Of a stretch of 64,000 nt of DNA, positions 23,150 to 36,188 are shown one piece after another. The first letter of the stretch is position 1. Each line of letters begins with the position of its first letter. The stretch is from NCBI GenBank assembly GCA_051294375.1, contig CM119267.1:25121783-25185782 (forward strand), read 5' to 3'. The position numbers and the translations under genes are program-made. Source of the DNA: Paraspadella gotoi. Lineage: Eukaryota; Chaetognatha. Under the pieces are notes generated by a model. That model made no database searches and was not told the DNA's origin. It worked only from the letters and a program-made list of their open reading frames with translations.

Positions 23150-24028
23150 CATAATAAATAAAAGCGGCGCAACACGTAGAAAGTGACGTTTCGGGTTTAA
23201 TTTAAATAAAGAGTTGGGGGGGGGGGTTAGACTGTCAGTGGAGTGGGTACCAATGCGTCAAAAACGCTCTGGTGCATTGCATGTATTCAGTAGGATTATC
23301 ACTCATTATATATAATTTTTTTATAAAAATTTTACTTTCGCCGACCTGGGTTTTGGCGTCTTTTTTTTTAATGGAGATTTTTGTTCAAATCTGACTACCA
23401 AACAATATAAACGCTCCTGAGAAAAGTCTGGTTAAAAATAGATGTAAAAACACTAGATTCTGATCCTGCTGCATCAGAAGGGCTAACATTTTTTTTCTTT
23501 TGTCAAATAACCATCATTTTGACATCAAACTATCAGATTCAAATTGACTGGTCCGCTAGGGAAAATATTTTTGACGCAATTTTTATATATGAAATAAAGG
23601 GATTTCTCAACTTCAATACAATGTAAACGCATTTAACATATGTTGTGATTTTACAATAAACTTCAAATTCAGGAATCCGATAGCCATATGTCTGAAGGGC
23701 TCTCAAAATTTTTCTTTACATTTTATTTAGTTATTTTAATATGATACGATTATGGTAAAGTGAATTAGTCCATTTTGGTGAAATTTTTATTTAAAGTAAA
23801 AGTAAAAGAGCTAACGATCGGAATTCTAAGAGTTTTTAACCGGGAGTCAGATTCAGGAAAAATCTTCTATGGATTTTCCAAAGATTTTGGTTAATATTTT
23901 CTATATTTATGATCAGATTTTTTTGAAACTTAACAATTGCAATATTGCCATCATTCTACATTGGCCGGTAAAAGAATATATTAAAAACAACCTCTGGCTT
24001 TTTTCGTCAGAGCTTAGTCCTAAATTAG

Positions 24029-24078
24029 TAATTACCCTAACCCTAAACCCTCTTAACCCTAACCTTAACCTTAAACCC
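24029..24078. repeat. Degenerate interstitial telomere-like repeats (CCCTAA)
   Basis: Run of ccctaa/ccttaa words over about 50 bp. The reverse-complement type (ttaggg) appears again at 55660-55745. Both are degenerate, so they are internal rather than true telomere. Confidence 0.65.
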
Positions 24079-27000
24079 CTCTTATCTCGGACGGCGAAAG
24101 GAAATTATGTCATTTTCTTTTTCTTTTAAAACTCCCGTTTTTATAGTTTGATTTTACTTATACAAGTAAAAATTTCTTATCCGTCTCTTTTACTTTTTCT
24201 CCTTCATCCTATTAAATTCCCCGCTCTCCGATTCCGTCAGCTTTCTTTTGTTCTTTTGAAATCATTGCGAGCCAATCCATTCAGGAGGGCCGAAAGCAAG
24301 AGGGTCGTCTCGCCCCTTTTCCCGTCATTTCAATGTCTCATCCACGTCGCTCGTTATACCTTTTTTTCCACGTCCATTCTAGCGCGCTCTCTCACTCTCG
24401 CACTCACCCACGCTAGACCCGGTGGGACTCTCTCCAGCGCGGCGCGCTCGTTCTAGGCTCCGCGGCACCAGGATTTATCTCCTTCGCCTCGCGGCGCCGT
24501 TGATTGCGATACAGGACATTCATTTTAACTATTTACGTCAATCTATCTTGGAAGAGAGAATCGGGTGTTAAATCGCTGTTTTTGGGATCAACGATTTTTG
24601 CCACTTCCTCCCAACTATCCTCTCTTGATTTTGTCACTTAAGGGATAAAAAGAATACATTCGAAATCATACGAACTGTACATTTACAGAGCTTCATTGCA
24701 GCTTCTAAATATAAATTATTAATCATGGACTTGGTGAAAATATAATTTTAAATATATAACTATAAGGTATTAACAAAACTGAGCTTTTAAAACTCGAGCG
24801 CCTCCCTAGAGACAACCTATCACCTTGGTCGTCACCCCTCGCAGCTATTCTAATAATTACTTTTCGGATCCTCAACGACTCGAAGGCGTCGGTCCTTGTT
24901 ATATTTTCTCTCGCACTTTAAAATATGATCTCCTCCCTTTTTTGAAAAAAAGATAATGGAAAACTCATCATCGCGTAACCATAGTTTACAACGCTTCGTT
25001 CCAAGCAACCGCCCCCTCCTTTTGAAGATCTTTGTTATTGCTACTCACGGTTGCCATTAGTTGGCAGGGTTTTCACCCGTCTGTTTTCCCGAGACCACGA
25101 GCCCGTGCGACTCTTGTTTATAGCCATCAAATCCGTTTCGCTCGCGGCTCTTGGCTTCGACTTCGCACGTCATTCACGTTTTCTCATCTCGCTTTTGAAT
25201 TTCTTCGTCTCCTTCTTAACCCACATAAGCTTATAAGAAAACTACGCAGATGCCGTGTTCTAAAATATACTATTAGAATGTTTTTTCCTTATATGTACAG
25301 TGTGTAAAGATTTTCTTAAAAACTTAAAATAAAAATTTACGAGATTAACTATTTTTACCAAATCATCTCGTCCATTATTGAACCAACTGCTTGCCAAGAA
25401 ACGCCCCGTATTGTCGTGAATAATGATTGACTGCGAATCAGCCGGACTCAATTCTCCCCTTTTCATCTACCCACCCCTTGACAGTTTACACGGGCTGAGC
25501 GTCATGGTTCAAGGGCGAACGCCGCCGACTTTTCTCTCCCTTTGCTCATTCACTTCTCATCTTACATCCTCTATAAATTTTCGATTCATCGACCTCGATA
25601 TTTACGTATCCCTTTTCCTCTTGAGACCCTGCTGAAGAGAAGGTTGCCAGAAAAGGTGAAATAGTTGTTATCTTGCTTACAGCGCCAGACAAAAGTTTTA
25701 ACTTATGAAGATACATGTTGTATTATATCTTTTAATGCATTGTATCTTGATATTTATGAGTAAGCAACAGTCACAACCATTCTCAAATCTGATCGAACGG
25801 GCCTGCAAATCTTCTCAGACCGCGAGAAAATTCCTTTCTCATGAAAATCATCTTTGTCCCAAGGGCCTCGTCGCCGTAAACCAATTTACATAATCATTAG
25901 CAAAATGGGGAAAGAGAGAGAAAAAGAAAAAGAGAGACTTTTCAGGTCATGAGTTAACGAAAATTCCACGCACCGGGTAACTCGTTTAAGGTTGCTTGAG
26001 AGAGCCTGAAACGAACCTAACTTTTTTCTAGAGGCGGGAAGAAAAGAAAATTGGGCGAACTCACTTCCCCATCGGTCAATTCGCGGCGCGAAAGGAAAAA
26101 GACAAGGCTTACCCTCACTGGCTCACTGTTTGCTTAGGTTTTCACTCCTTGACTTAAAATGGGAAGAAAGAAGACGGAAACAACATTTGTCCTCAGGGGA
26201 AAAATGAAAGGCATTGGAAAGCAACTGAGCGATTCACTCGTTTCCGAGAAGGCGTTTTGTGAAAAAACGGGGAAAACCAAGAAAAGGAGATAATAGTACA
26301 ACCTCAATATTAAAAAGTCCCTAACGAATTGTTCGAAAATAAACATTACTTTATGGAACGGAAAGCCTTTTTACATTGAAAAAAAAAAAGATTTTTTTCG
26401 TTAGTAAAATAAAAAAAAATAAATAAAATTGCTGGGTCGGCGAAAAGTTTTAACGGAAGAATATCCGAGGTAAGAGTTGAGGTTTTCCCTTTTCTCATCT
26501 CGATCCCAAATCGGATCGCATTGTTTATGAATACAATAAAATCCGGCATTTTATGAAGTTCCTTCCGTAAGTCGTAAACATTTATAAAAATATTGAAAGA
26601 TTCCCAACCCTTGGATCGTCGCCGCATTCTTTTAATTTCCTTTAATTTCTTCCCTCGGATCCCGGAAACTACGTCGCCATCATGAATAAAACATTGGGTC
26701 GGCCGCGACAACCGGCGTACGTGATCGGGGATTCGCTGGTGGGTTAGGGACTACCTAATAGGGAGGCTACCGAGGGGCGGGTCGGGGAACGGCGTCGAGT
26801 TGTCGGTCCGCCGACGGTCCCCCGCGACGCACCGAAGGATGGCGCGCGGGGCGGTCGGTCCTAAACCCCGGAATCAATCATTCCACGACGGATTTAGCGG
26901 GAAAAGGCGTGGGGGAATTGATGTGGGGGGAAGAGGGGGTTAAGGGTGAAATAATCGTGAGGGAGTGGAAATATGGGCGGGGGGAGTGGAAATGTGTGAA

Positions 27001-30000
27001 GGAAGAAGGAAAATGGGAACAGGTATCATCGATGAATTACTACAAGAGGAGAGAGTGAGGCCACAAAAAAGACGCCATCTCTCTCTTTCTGGGTGAAAAG
27101 TTTGGCGCAAAGGCTAAAATATATAGCCTATGTAAAAAAAAAAAAAAAACACACTTTTATTCTTCCACCAAAGATTCGCCTTAGAAAAAAAAAGAAAAGA
27201 TCGACTAAGCCGACAATGGCGGAGCTCCCAGGAGGCCCGGGGATTTGCTCCATCGGATTTGAGACCCGAGGTGAGATTGGGTTCCAACAATGGTCGACCC
27301 CTGGATTCGAGGGAGAAAAATATTTCTGATTCCGCGTTTCGAATCGGGACACGATTGAGCGGCAACAAATTGGCTGAGATGACTTTTCAAGTTGTGTCAG
27401 TTTTTGAGGAGGGAAGGAGCCGGACGTGACACTCGGAGAATATTTAACACCTGGGACGAAAAGAATTAGGACGTGACACTCGAGTTGTATATTGTATAAA
27501 CAAAATAGGTTGATTTGAAGGAAAAAAGGAGGAGAGTAAAGGAATCGAGCGCGAAAAACAGGCAACGCTTGAGGAAAAGAGAAAATAAATGTGGCGCGAG
27601 GCCATGTAAACAAATCTCCCATTTCAAGACGTAAACAAAAAAGAAATCACCTTGTAGAAATACCAGGAAAGGAGGAGGGGATCTAGTGGGAAAAGGAGAG
27701 CCAGATTCAGAGATAAGAGCAAAATACGAACACTACGCAATGTCTTCAGAAGCGCCATCAAAGAGAAAAGAATAGGCTTATTTAGGTTCGAAAAAATGTA
27801 CAATTTAAATTCAAAAACTAGAAGAAACATTAACAAACAAAACTCAGAGGGACAGAAAAAAAAAAGTATTTAAAGGTAAAAAGATTAAAGCGAAGGCGAC
27901 TACCGGAGAAAACAGAGGAAGGAGAAACAAGATGTCGGAAAATGAAATGGCGGGAAAGGGTAAATCGAATATACTTCAGCTTGAAAAACGCTAAATTAAT
28001 GGAAGTTGATTATTTCTTCACAAGCAAGCTTTATTAATTAAACATACGATAATCGTTGAGAGGCAAATAAACACCGAAACAAACTAAAAAAAAAAATCGC
28101 AAAAACAAAAAACCTTAACCCTATTCCATCAGGACGAGATATTTATAACGAAGGCAAAACGGCGAACATTCTCTCTCTAGCAATTGCTATTCATAAGTCG
28201 TTGCCTTTGTGTCGACGTTAATGGACTCCGTGTTTTGATCAAGGCCGACGACACGACGCGACGACGACGACGAATTCGTAATCTTGTGTCACGTGACGAG
28301 GGTCACTCGACTCTCGCTCTCGCGAACCACGTGATCATGCTTGACCTTGACCTAAATGAAAGTGCACGAGAGAGAGAGAGAACTAAAAGGAGATGCTATC
28401 AGTTTAAAGTGTGGCTAATTTTATAGGGGCTGTCTGCTCATAATTTTCACTTCGAGCAAAGTTAATGTCGTTCGTCAATTACATCCAAAGAAAATTTTTC
28501 GCTGTCGGTAAATATTGGACCCATTTTCTCTGAGGGCAAAGATACGATGTGGGCTGAAGGTTATTTCTACTGGCCAAATAATGGTATAGGTAAAGTGGCC
28601 GTATAACTTAGAACAAAATAAAATAAAGTATTTGTCATAATAAAAATATTGTTTTAAGCCCATATCCCGTTCTTATTGAATATTTAATGAGTAATATTTA
28701 GGTTACTTAATACTTATTAACCATACCATAAATATAACCCTTATCATATATTTCTTTATTTGTAAAATAAAAATTTTTAAGCCTATTACTTTAAAAAAAT
28801 TAATTTTTTTTATATAACCTTTAATATCTTTTTATCAGGTTGGATGAAAAATATTAAAACTATCTCAGCAGAATGAAAATTAAAGAATGGCCCAGCGAAA
28901 AAAATAAAAATTAGCCTGGGGAACTCCCAAGGTCTCCTTTATGGAAAATGAGTTTTTTCTGTTCCAAAAGTCGACTAAGGGTTTCGCCGTGAAGGATGTC
29001 GCCATTTTTAAATTCACCATCTCCAAAATTCAAGACTCAATTTGAAATTGAGTTTCCTTGGCTTTTCCTTTCGAAACATTCACTTTTGCCAGTCGCGAAC
29101 TGGTAAGGGTGATACACTTGAAAATTAAAAACAATCTGATGAAATAAGTTTAACTTAAATTGAGGTTAACCGAAAACCTTCATAGTACATTCCATCGTCT
29201 TTATAAGTAATTAAACGTTAAAAACTATGTTGATTGTGGAAAAACGAGCGCCGATACGCTGACGCGCGAGATAACGAGAAAAATAAAAGAGAATGAGAGA
29301 GAAAAAGAAAGAAGATATGAATGGAAATAGGAGGAGAATAAAAAGAAGAATAAAGAAAATAATGAGAAAAGACGAAATAAAGGAAGGCACAAAAAATTGT
29401 CATCGTTAAATTTTATTATTTCTTCGCAAGAGAACCATAGACGGAAAAGGTAAAAAAAAAAAAAAAAAAGAGAGAGAGAGAAAATCGACAGGCTAAAATG
29501 GAAGATGGAAAATATAAGTAAAAAGGGGAACACGGATAACGAAACAAAATGTAGAGAGGGAGAAATAAAGAAAAAGAAAAAGGAGGAGAATTTGGGAAGG
29601 AAATTGGTGAGGTTGGACAAATCTTGGGTCAAATCTTGGGTCAAACTAGTCATCAATCCGAAAAGAAGTGAGATGAAGAAGAGCCCAGGCTTCACGAGGC
29701 CAGAAAGACAAAGAAAAAAGACATAAAAAGATAGAATGATGAAATAAATATGAAAGGAATATAATAAGCCATAACTGGATGACAATATTACTTCTTAATT
29801 GAATGAATGGTTAATTTTTATATTTGTCTTATCAGTTTATTCGTGATTAAAACGTTGTTAAATGTAAGTGTATTATAGCAATAACAGCGAGAATAAAAAA
29901 AAGAGAGAGAGAGAGAGAAAGATAGAGAGAGAGCGATATGTCTCGCCGTTAAATTAACGTCTCGGCAGTTGTCTCGCCTTGACTCGCGTCAAGCGGTAAT

Positions 30001-30289
30001 GAGGCGTGCAGTCCAGTGTCTTTGATTGCGAAAAATTAGTCGAGGGAATCAGAAAACGATACAAGGTCGAAAAAACGAAACGGAGGGGCGCTGAAAAAAA
30101 ATTGAGCTTAAAAATGGCGGCAGCAGGAAACGTTAACGTTAACTATATTTTCTGTTTTTATTTTCTTTTTTGTGCGTTTGTTTTCATATTTATTGTTTAC
30201 ATTGTAACTTTCACTTACTGTGAGTTTTAATTTGTTTTTCTGAAAAAAAAAATCGATCTCCAAATAGAAAAAATTATCGTGGCAAGGTA

Positions 30290-30982
30290 CAGAAGGCTTC
30301 ATATTATAAAATGAGGTACCCTTTTTTGTGACCAGAACATGTTCCGTGAAAACTATAAAATAGATTTTAATGAAATTTGGTATGAACGATCCCTATGTGA
30401 ATCCCTATGCGAATTTCAATATTTGACCCCTGAGCCGAGATATGGGGCCCGGGAGGGGTCACCCATAGGCCCCCCATAGGGGTAAAAAGTGTTCAAATTT
30501 TTTAAAAATTTTTTAAATTTTTTTTGTTTTAAACAGTGGCCCAAATGTTTACTCTTTCACAAAAACGTATTTATTTACCTTAAGTTTCAGCTTCATGAAC
30601 ATCAGCGGTTCATGTCAGATTTGGAATAATTCGGGAAAATAGAGAGAAAAACGATGAACCATGCATCTTCAAACACTAATTAATAAGAAAAAAATTCATT
30701 AATTTTAGTTTTAAAAATTTTTTTTATATGTTTAAGACATCGATAAACCTGATTCTACAAAAAATAACAAAATTTAGCCTTTTTTGGCCCCTTAGGGGTC
30801 CACCCCCAGGGCCCTGTATCTCTTGTCAGGGGTTGAATATTACAACTTGCCTTGATAGTTCCATTTATATCGTCATTAGAACTCTAAATGTAAAATTTCA
30901 TGAAATTCGATCTGGTAGTTTGCGGGGAACAGTTTCTGGTCACAAAAAAGGGGTACCTCATTTTATAATATGAAGCCTTCTG
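30290..30982. mobile_element. TA-flanked palindromic MITE, copy 1
   Basis: 693 bp, flanked by TA (30288-30289 and 30983-30984). The ends are long inverted repeats beginning cagaaggcttcatattataa, and similarity between the two arms continues imperfectly for about 200 bp. There is no transposase. TA duplication plus long terminal inverted repeats point to the Tc1/mariner-IS630 superfamily as donor (inference). Confidence 0.85.
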
Positions 30983-31348
30983 TAATGATTCTTAAAATGG
31001 TTTTAGGTTCAACAATGCAAATCATTTTCATTCCCTAATCTATATATAATTCCAGATAACTTATAAGGCAACTAGTTGGCATGAACAAGATTCAACTTAA
31101 ATATCTTAGTAATTGCGTGTCGGTAAATAGAATAACCGTATAACCGCATAAGAAAAAAAACCAAACAAGAGAAAATGAATCGTCAATGTTAAAGAGACTA
31201 CACTTTGAATCTAGATAATTTATTTTCTTTATATGTATACATTAAAGCGTAATAAAAATTTCAATTTTAATTAAAATTCTAAAAGTGAGGAATAAACAAC
31301 ATTGTACTAATGCACATTAATATATATCAATAATATATCAATAATATA

Positions 31349-32251
31349 CAGGGTTCGAACTTAAAACTTAACCCCCATAGGAAAAATTACTAATCTCCTC
31401 GATAATTTGTACTTAATGATATATCTGAAAAATTTAGTTTTAACAATTATTTCATGGGTCATTTTACTTCATGTTTAGCTCAGGTCAGGTACTCATTTAT
31501 AAAGTATACCTTCCATAGGACCCTTCCAAAGATGAGTAGACATTCTTGGTACCACTGTGTATTCAATAATGGCCCGAGATTGATGTAATTCCGGTTACAA
31601 GTACTGTTGAGTGTTACATTTAATTCGGCCCATACTGCATCCAAATGAATTTAGATACTGTATTACATGGGGCATAATGCCCTGAGGCCAAAATTCGGAG
31701 AAATTATATTAAAGGAAATCTTACTTTATACTAGTAACATAATATATTATGCCGTATAAATTACATAGATCGATGGTTAATAAGTCAGGGACCTAATCCC
31801 GGTAATTGTACGGTATTCCAAGTTACCGCAGCATACTGCAGCTTTAATTTTTTTTTAAGATATAAAATTTTAAAGTACAAAACTGATTGATATTGCTTGT
31901 TATACAATTTTGGCTTATGCTAGAAATTATATATATATTTTTTTTGAGAAATCAATAAACAGTACTTCTCAATACCACCATAAAGAAATCCACTAGGTTG
32001 ATCATTGTAACTTTTGCAGGAGTGCAAATATTTATATTAGTTGATTTTTAACTATTTGGGCGTGGAGCAAACATGACTCATGGTTTTCGGTTGCTTCCCA
32101 TACTAATGTTTTTTGACATAGCAAAACTAATACAATCCAAAGATAGAAAAATCCTTAACGATTCTTCTGCTATAAAAAATAAAACAATTTTGTAAAACAA
32201 TCTTGCGTGGGGGAGGATAAATAAGGGGGTAAGATTCAAGTCCGAACTCTG
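31349..32251. mobile_element. Second TA-flanked terminal-inverted-repeat element
   Basis: Left end cagggttcgaacttaaaact and right end (reverse-complemented) cagagttcggacttgaatct match over about 30 bp. Both sides are flanked by TA, giving 903 bp. No credible ORF inside. Confidence 0.7.
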
Positions 32252-32739
32252 TATATTGATGCTGGGCGGAGTACAATATAATAAAAACAATACAGTACAA
32301 TACAATATAATATTTTCCCCGATCTAATACTTAAGGGAGTGGTCTTTTTATACAATTGAAACATTCTTTGAAATATTATACCACTTCATTGATAAGGACG
32401 CCAGGAACTCTGGGAGAGAATAAACAAGACTGTGAGAGATTCTTGATCGAAAGCTTGCAGGGACCTGCTATGTCATTATCTTGTAAGAGTGATGGAGGCC
32501 TTAAACCACCAAAGCCTGTCCAAAGTCAGTGGCAAGATAGCTTATGAATGGATAATTTTTATATTGATTGTATCAATTTCATTAAAAAATTGTGTATTAT
32601 AAATTTGGCAATTTAAGTTGTAGGCTATATTTATACATGGTACTAATCATATAAATGTTAAAATTTCAAAATAGTTTTTGTAAGATTTTATTACAGATTT
32701 GGATTCGTTATGAAAAGTTGATAAAAAAATCTTAAAAGC

Positions 32740-33854
32740 TTAAGGCCAGGGATCACTCAATCTAATATTGTAGAAATCTTAATTTACTGTATCTTAATCA
32801 TTTTCTCACATCTTGTAAGAGGTTTTCTATTAAAAAATAATCGAAAACTTTTAAAAATCTACCTAAAATATTAATAAAAATTTAAAAAAAATTTTTTCTT
32901 CGGTAAAACTAGATTTTCAAAAGAAAATATAATTTTTTTTAAATGTAAGCTAAATTTCTACAACCAAATTTTTAACTTAAAACTGATTCTTTACAGTAAG
33001 CTTCAATTTCTAACTTCTTATATTTAATTCTTCCTTTGGTACAAGTCCATACTTGGAGTTGTATCACTAATAAGTCTAAAACAACCTACTCTACACATTT
33101 TTCATATGGGTTTTTATGCTTTTATGGGTTTTATGAGTTAAAAAACTTATCGAATTTATTTCAATTTGACTTTTTACTTTATATAAATGTTAATATCATA
33201 AAATAGTTGCCCTATTTTCTAAGAAATCTCTGAAAAAAAAAACCAAATATGAATTTAAAAAATTAAAAAAAGTAAGCCATTTTTTTAAGACATCGGCGTT
33301 GAACAAACTCCATCATCACATCCCGTGCTTGTGTATGTTGTGGTGAATCTTGCAAAAGTAATGAGTACAGAATTTAACTTTCTTGACGAAGTGAAGTTAA
33401 AAACGAAGAGTTGCAGCTCAAACCACAGGACTTTACTTGAAGAAAAAATATCTTGGGCAAGAAAGGAAAGATGGGGGAGATTCTATGAGGCGCGTTTTTG
33501 GAAAAATGTTTTTCGTTTCAAAGATATTAAGGAATATATCCCAAAAATTGACTAAAATAATCAAATTTTCTATGAAGGAAGGCAAATTTTGAAAGTATCT
33601 TTTTCATAGAATTGGGAGTTCGTGACCTAAAAGTAATCATGCCAAAATTTCATGAGAAACCGCCTTACCGTTTGGGCTGCAACTCTTCAAATAGTTTCTT
33701 TTATTTTATATAGTACCAAAATCGAAAAAGCAGATAACGCCTTTGAAAAAATAGTAAAGTGAATACATTTTCGGAATCGTCAGGAGCTCTCCTTTCGAAA
33801 TCCGAGCTCGGTTTTAGCTAATATATATTTGAATTGAGTGATTCCGGACCTTAA
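32740..33854. mobile_element. Third terminal-inverted-repeat element (TA or TTAA flanks)
   Basis: Left end ttaaggccagggatcactca and right end (reverse-complemented) ttaaggtccggaatcactca match, enclosing about 1.1 kb. The target duplication could be TA or TTAA. An internal 76-codon ORF (33325-33555) is unrecognised and has no ATG-start support. Confidence 0.6.
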
Positions 33855-33899
33855 GGATCGTCGCAATCCCATAAGAAAAAATCTGGATTGATGACAATT

Positions 33900-34023
33900 T
33901 TGATACTAAAAAAAATAAAATTTGAAGAAAAGAAAATTAATTTATAAAACAGAAAGAAAAATTATATTTTTGCGATTGTCAATTAAAAAAAATAATAAAG
34001 TATTGAGGAAATTTAAAGTTTAC

Positions 34024-34059
<36 letters not shown>

Positions 34060-36150
34060 TTGTCAAAAATAAATTAATCAAAAAAAAAAAAAAAAAAACG
34101 AAAAATAAAAACCCGATGTGTCGAATGCGATGCTTAATTTTAGCGAAAGTTCAAATCCTAATTCAATTTTTTTTAAATAAAAACGCAGAGTGAGAGAGAG
34201 AAAAGGCAGAAGCAGCAGGAGAAAAGAGAGAAAAAGATATGATTCCCTATGAATCAGTGACTAGGGAAAAGAGAGAGGGAGAGAGACTTATAATTAAAAA
34301 AGAAAAGAGAGAGAGAAAGATACATAAAAATAAAAGAGAAAATTTGTGTTTTGATAAAACGTAAACAAAACATATTTAACAGAGGAGGATTTAGCCTGCC
34401 GTCCAATTCTCTTCCTCTTCTTCTTTTTTCCTCCTCCTCCTGCCCCTCAATATATTTTATCTAGTAATACATTCTCTCGTTTCTACTCTTCGTGAAATAT
34501 ACCATTATTTTCCTTCTATTTCTTCACGCCTTCAATACCCCTCAAGTGACGCCCTCTTCGCAGCTCGATACCCTACTCCCCGTGGATTAAGTTTCCCGTG
34601 CAAACCCTCAGCAAAAAAAACCGTGGAAATTATCAAAAGAAACTATTTCTGCACTAACAACCAAAAACAGAAACTCGGAAATCAATTAAATTGGACAAAT
34701 CTTCCTCCCCAAAAAGAAAGGATTTTATTTGACTAAACCATTACAAAGAAGCTGTATAATTTTAGAAACAAAACCCTACTTGATATTTATTAAAAGATAA
34801 TTTTCTCCTTTCTCTTCATTCTTCATCCACCAAAACTTGGAATTTTCAAAATCTAAACATCAAACTTTATAGAAACTTATAAAAACAAGATCGCTTCAAC
34901 TCTATTCTTTCTTCTATCTCTCTCTCCATCTTCTCTGCTCTCCTCCCCTCAGAGCGTCATTCATCTCTAATCTAAACCAAGACAAACTGCCGATGAGAAA
35001 GTATTTCTGCCGATGAGCTCAAGCATCGTACTGCGGCGACTGAAAAATGGGCGAAAGTTGAGATTGGGACTTTAACCTCTTAAAAAAACAAAATAAGAAG
35101 CGTGTGCATTCCTCTAATTGAAAAAAAAAATCCTAAAAGCAATAGGGATCGAGCCATGCTTTCTGATGATTAACCAAATATTGATGGCGAAATGATACAT
35201 CTATATGATTGTCTTCTATTATTAATTATTAGCTAGTTTCGCTGATGTATAGCCATACTTCGTATGATTTTTGATATTATTCAATTGTTATGCGATTGAT
35301 ATTTAAGGTTGATTCGATGTATAAAAATGATGTATCGATGTATATCATTCATTGATTCCGGATGATAATCATTCATTGATTAGCAATGATATCATTCATG
35401 TGATGTGCGATAATAGTCATTCATTGATGCGATATAGTCATTCATTGATGCGATGCTAGTCATTCATTGACGCGATGAGTTAATTAGAGAGAAGAGAGAG
35501 AGAGAGAGAGGAGAGCGACAGAGAGTTGAGAGAGAAATATAGGAGAGATAATAAAATAATAATAAAAGTTTAAAAAAAAAAAAAATAAATCCACCAGAAA
35601 ATCTCGGAAATAAATTTGGGATTTTGTATTAAGAAAAGTGGCGTGATAAAAATAAAATTGTTTTATTAGAGTGTGATTAAGCATCAATTAACTTTCTTTT
35701 TTTTTTTTCAAATTGAAATAAGACTGAAGTCTTTTGTTCATCTAGTTTAAATGAGGTTGAAACCTTATTTTTTTTGCATAATATTGAAAATGAATGAGAT
35801 TGAATATTGATTGTATGAAATGAAACTCGTTGCTATAAAGCTTGCATCTTTCAATTTTCCATTTTCAAACCACATAAACTAAAACTAATTTATTCCAATT
35901 GTATTGTTATCATTTAATTTCAATTTTTAATTCTGTTTACCTCTCTAACTTTTCAATTTAGTTTACAATGCTTTTTATTAATTGTACATTATTCATGTAA
36001 GAGCCTAATTTATTGCCTCTGTATTATCTCTCCCCTGATTTCATTTCTTTTTCCCCCTTCTTTATCCCTCAATCTGAAACTTCAGCTGTCCTCACCCTCT
36101 AATGTTGCCTTTCCCTCAATCCTTTGTTGGAAGCTTTATCCCTTTGTCTT

Positions 36151-36188
<38 letters not shown>

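Noticed and set aside
26346-26711. 121-codon minus-strand ORF (starts MSRPTQCFIHDGD)
   Set aside because: No family resemblance, no splice or codon support, and the start and tail are AT-rich and simple; not enough to call a gene.
27215-27310. tRNA- or SINE-like segment (gggttccaac word)
   Set aside because: Only a weak B-box-like word, no matching A box and no second copy in the window.
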